The notes beneath the pieces are model-generated. The model was not told the DNA's origin. It made no database searches and saw only the letters and a program-made list of their open reading frames with translations. From NCBI GenBank assembly GCA_019423125.1, contig JAHZBZ010000001.1, positions 385,986-449,985 of the forward strand: 64,000 nucleotides of DNA. Reading direction: 5' to 3'. This document shows positions 62,156-64,000 of this stretch, in pieces (the stretch's first letter is position 1; each line of letters starts with the position of its first letter). The stretch is from Bacillota bacterium. Lineage in GTDB: Bacteria; Bacillota; Clostridia; Christensenellales; Borkfalkiaceae. A program made the translations under genes and the position numbers.

Positions 62156-62773
62156 ATGGAATTTAAGGACAGCGAGTTGCATTTTTTGGAGCATGATCTC
62201 ATTCTGCGTTTCGGAGAAGAGGAGGGACGGCGGATCTTCAACAGGTCGATGAAGCTCTATGCCGAGCTCGTCGTCACGACCGATTACAAGGGGAGCCCGA
62301 CGCTGGAGAAGCAGTTGAAGAAGCTGGTCTATCCTGTGATCGCGTATTACAAGACCCTTCTTGCGTACGGCTATCGCCAGAGCGCGGCGTTGGGACTTGT
62401 GCGGTACGAGACGGAGAAGGCGGCGCAGTTCAGCGCGGAGCGGCACGCGGCGCAGATGCGCAAGTTCTTCCCCTTTCTCGCTTTCCGCCGCAATTTCTCC
62501 AATTTCATCGAGTTCAAGTTTCCGTCGGCGGAGTGGAAGGTCACAAACCTGCGCAAGGGCGGTTGGAAGCTCACTTTCCGCGTCGAGCGGTGTCTGTATT
62601 GTCAGATCGCGGCAAAGTTCGGCTGTGAAGAGCTTTCCACTGTTTTTTGCGACTACGAGCGGGTGGCTTTTGCAGGGCTGAACCCGAAGATCGGGGCGGA
62701 ATGCAACGGGAGCCTTGCAGACGGTCACGATTATTGCGAATTCGTGTTCACGAAAGGAAAAAAACACAAATAG
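62156..62773 (+). CDS. L-2-amino-thiazoline-4-carboxylate hydrolase-like protein
   Basis: A 205-residue protein matching the ATC-hydrolase-like family. The C-terminal segment FCDYERVAFAGLNPKIGAECNGSLADGHDYCEFVF carries the conserved Cys, Asp and G-D/H-DYC pattern (about residues 160-197). In Pseudomonas this family opens the thiazoline ring of ATC to S-carbamoyl or N-carbamoyl-cysteine; clostridial relatives are common and not characterised. No hydantoinase-like partner is nearby. It has a full consensus promoter and is divergent from perR, so a link with thiol or redox metabolism is possible. Confidence 0.72.
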   Translation: MEFKDSELHFLEHDLILRFGEEEGRRIFNRSMKLYAELVVTTDYKGSPTLEKQLKKLVYPVIAYYKTLLAYGYRQSAALGLVRYETEKAAQFSAERHAAQMRKFFPFLAFRRNFSNFIEFKFPSAEWKVTNLRKGGWKLTFRVERCLYCQIAAKFGCEELSTVFCDYERVAFAGLNPKIGAECNGSLADGHDYCEFVFTKGKKHK

Positions 62774-62834
62774 AGGGAAGGGCGGGAGCGATGTTCCCGT
62801 CTTTTTTCTGTTGAGCGGGCGCGAGCCGTTGAGA

Positions 62835-62877
62835 AAACGCCGCAGGGCGCAGAATTTTTCTGCGCCCTGCGGCGTTT
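62835..62877. terminator. Perfect 20-bp hairpin between convergent genes
   Basis: AAACGCCGCAGGGCGCAGAA-ttt-TTCTGCGCCCTGCGGCGTTT; bidirectional. Confidence 0.85.
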
Positions 62878-62882
62878 GAAAA

Positions 62883-62918
62883 AAGGCGTCGCGGAACGGG
62901 GGCGTTCCGCGGCGCCTT
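62883..62918. terminator. Second hairpin, probably the SGNH gene terminator
   Basis: AAGGCG-t-CGCGGAACG, four-base loop, CGTTCCGCG-g-CGCCTT; it begins five bases past the SGNH stop on the minus strand. Confidence 0.75.
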
Positions 62919-62923
62919 GTCGT

Positions 62924-63634
62924 TCAGGAGACGACCATGCGCGTGCGCAGTTGCAGGTGCTGTTCGACGATCGCCGCGATGCGGCGGTGTCCCTCTGCGG
63001 AGGGGTGGATGCCGTCGTCGGACAGGCAGTCGAGATAATCGCGCATCAAAAGCAGGGGAGAGCGGAAGTCGATAAAATCGCAGCCGTTTTCCAGCGCCGC
63101 TTTGAGCACGGCGGCGTTGTAGCATTCCTGGTGCCGCTCGATGTTGCTCAGGTCGCCGCAGAAGAACTTCATCACGCTTTCCCCGTCCGCGCGTGCGCAG
63201 ATCACGTTTTTGAAATAGCGCTCCGCATTGATGGGCGGCAGCGAGGCAAATGCGGCGCGCACCTTGTTCGCGCGCAGGCGAGAAGCGAGCGTGCGCAGGA
63301 TGCGCGCAAACTCCTCGGGCGTCGTGTGCGGGCGGTGCGGCGCGAACGGGTCCGCCGCGACCGTCGGCCAATCGTAGTCGCAGTCGTTGCCGCCGAGCGC
63401 GACGACGAGCGTGCTCCCGCGCATGGCGGGGTCGAAGAACCTCTCGAAATGTCCCTTCTCCCAGCTCTTTTTGAGCGTTTGCCCGAACTGCGAAAAATTC
63501 TCTATTTCCACGCCGAGATCCTCGGACAGGATGTCAATGGCGCTCTTTTCGATGCGGCGGATGTGCCTGTCTTCCAGATACAGCCCCTTTGACACCGAGT
63601 CGCCGATCACGGTAATGCCTTTTCTCGTTCTCAT
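62924..63634 (-). CDS. SGNH/GDSL-type hydrolase
   Basis: A 236-residue SGNH hydrolase. Block I is IGDSVSKG (nucleophile Ser, about residue 12), the block II Gly lies in FSQFGQT, block III is ALGGNDCDYDW, and block V is DDGIHPSAEGHRRIA with the catalytic Asp and His. No signal peptide, so it should be cytosolic. AGGAGG lies six bases before the ATG at 63634. The ATG overlaps the stop of the upstream repeat-protein gene (ATGA on the minus strand), so the two are coupled. The ester substrate is unknown. Confidence 0.88.
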   Translation of the reverse strand: MRTRKGITVIGDSVSKGLYLEDRHIRRIEKSAIDILSEDLGVEIENFSQFGQTLKKSWEKGHFERFFDPAMRGSTLVVALGGNDCDYDWPTVAADPFAPHRPHTTPEEFARILRTLASRLRANKVRAAFASLPPINAERYFKNVICARADGESVMKFFCGDLSNIERHQECYNAAVLKAALENGCDFIDFRSPLLLMRDYLDCLSDDGIHPSAEGHRRIAAIVEQHLQLRTRMVVS

Positions 63635-64000
63635 CTTCCGGCCTCCTTTTTTAGCTTTTTGCGGGCGCACTTCCGTCGTTTTGCGCGCGGCGTCCTTGCG
63701 TCCGCAGTACATATGTCTGTCGCCCTGTTCGGGCGTGTTTTGTCTCCGTCTTCTGCGCGACCTGTTGTCTGCCGCACCTCCGTCCTGCCTTCCGCAAACG
63801 CCGCGTCGCCGCTTTCATCGGTCGACGTGCCTTCTGCGCGACCTGTTGTCTGCCGCACCGCCGTCCTGCCTTCCGCAAGCGCCGCGGCGCCGCTTTCGTC
63901 GGTCGGCATGCCTTCTGCGCGACCTGTTGTCTGCCGCACCGTCCCGCCTTCCGCAAACGCCGCGTCGCCGCTTTCATCGGTCGGCGTGCCTTCTGCGCGA
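63631..64000 (-). CDS. Repeat protein of 27-residue units (5' end beyond window)
   Basis: The minus-strand frame is open from the window edge to a stop at 63631-63633, about 122 residues. It contains tandem repeats RQTTGRAEG-xPTDESG-xAA-xAEGRTxV of 27, 27 and 26 residues, then a basic tail (PRAKRRKCARKKLKKEAGR). Repeat lengths of 81, 81 and 78 bp keep the frame, and the stop overlaps the SGNH start by four bases; both points favour this frame over the Arg-rich alternative (63651-63977). The repeats are hydrophilic, probably disordered, with Thr/Ser/Asp/Glu clusters. The start and any N-terminal domain are not in the window. No function assigned. Confidence 0.55.
   Translation of the reverse strand, partial: RAEGTPTDESGDAAFAEGGTVRQTTGRAEGMPTDESGAAALAEGRTAVRQTTGRAEGTSTDESGDAAFAEGRTEVRQTTGRAEDGDKTRPNRATDICTADARTPRAKRRKCARKKLKKEAGR
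63751..64000. repeat. 81-bp tandem repeat
   Basis: Units start at 63751, 63832, 63913 and 63991 (periods 81, 81, 78), each beginning TTCTGCGCGACCTGTTGTCT on the + strand. The array runs off the window end. Confidence 0.92.

Noticed and set aside
63651..63977. Alternative Arg/Lys-rich repeat ORF on the minus strand
   Set aside because: Same DNA in another frame; it lacks the ATGA overlap with the SGNH gene and has the composition of a shadow frame.

Overview
This window is a GC-rich piece of a bacterial chromosome that reads as a spore-forming anaerobic member of Clostridia. The evidence is a SpoIIID sporulation regulator, the SCIFF peptide with its radical SAM maturase (a Clostridia hallmark), an oxygen-defence set (PerR, rubrerythrin, flavin reductase-rubredoxin fusion), a 2-hydroxyacyl-CoA dehydratase activator, HemZ and the dnaG-rpoD-trmK gene order. 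Sampled lines of core sequence are about two thirds G+C. An uncultured gut lineage is likely, but I cannot name the genus. Most genes lie on the + strand in long, tightly packed operons with many 4-base ATGA overlaps.

Layout. 1-4.2 kb: 3' part of rpoC, then tyrA. 4.3-14.9 kb: one long operon from its own promoter: DUF1934, an MBL hydrolase, a Rho homologue whose ATPase motifs look destroyed, a degenerate ROK protein, a membrane-anchored ComEC-like MBL protein, then aroC-aroB-aroA-aroE-aroQ-aroK and a short-chain reductase. With tyrA this covers most of the route to chorismate and tyrosine. 14.9-21.0 kb: dGTPase-like, dnaG, rpoD, trmK, Nif3-like, zinc-ribbon protein. 21.3-23.7 kb: a solitary phage tail-fibre-like gene with its own promoter and terminator. 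23.8-32.2 kb: ADP-ribosylglycohydrolase, spoIIID, a split dehydratase activator pair, a carboxymuconolactone decarboxylase-cupin pair and a secreted esterase.

32.4-38.8 kb is the accessory stretch: a frameshifted carbohydrate-binding lipoprotein fused to an N-truncated, domain-swapped GH3 enzyme; an AT-rich, apparently foreign secreted cysteine peptidase; an unknown lipoprotein; two copies of a hairpin-rich repeat next to tRNA-Ser, with a 29-bp duplication of the tRNA 3' end; and a 13-bp minisatellite. 38.8-50.8 kb: argH (-), ruvCAB-queA-tgt, yajC, a TIGR04086 protein, scfA-scfB, a gamma-carbonic-anhydrase-like protein, secD-secF. 51-60 kb: recJ, rel, MBL, hemZ, rpsO, pnp. 60-64 kb: the perR-rubrerythrin-flavin reductase operon (-), a divergent amino-thiazoline-carboxylate hydrolase-like gene, an SGNH hydrolase (-) and, running off the window end, a gene of 27-residue tandem repeats that overlaps the SGNH gene by four bases.

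Most notable: the Rho homologue without Walker A lysine, catalytic glutamate or arginine finger; SecD and SecF both lacking the conserved transmembrane aspartate; the tRNA-Ser-linked repeat whose long hairpin differs between copies by compensatory changes; the orphan tail-fibre gene; and the chimeric GH3 gene.
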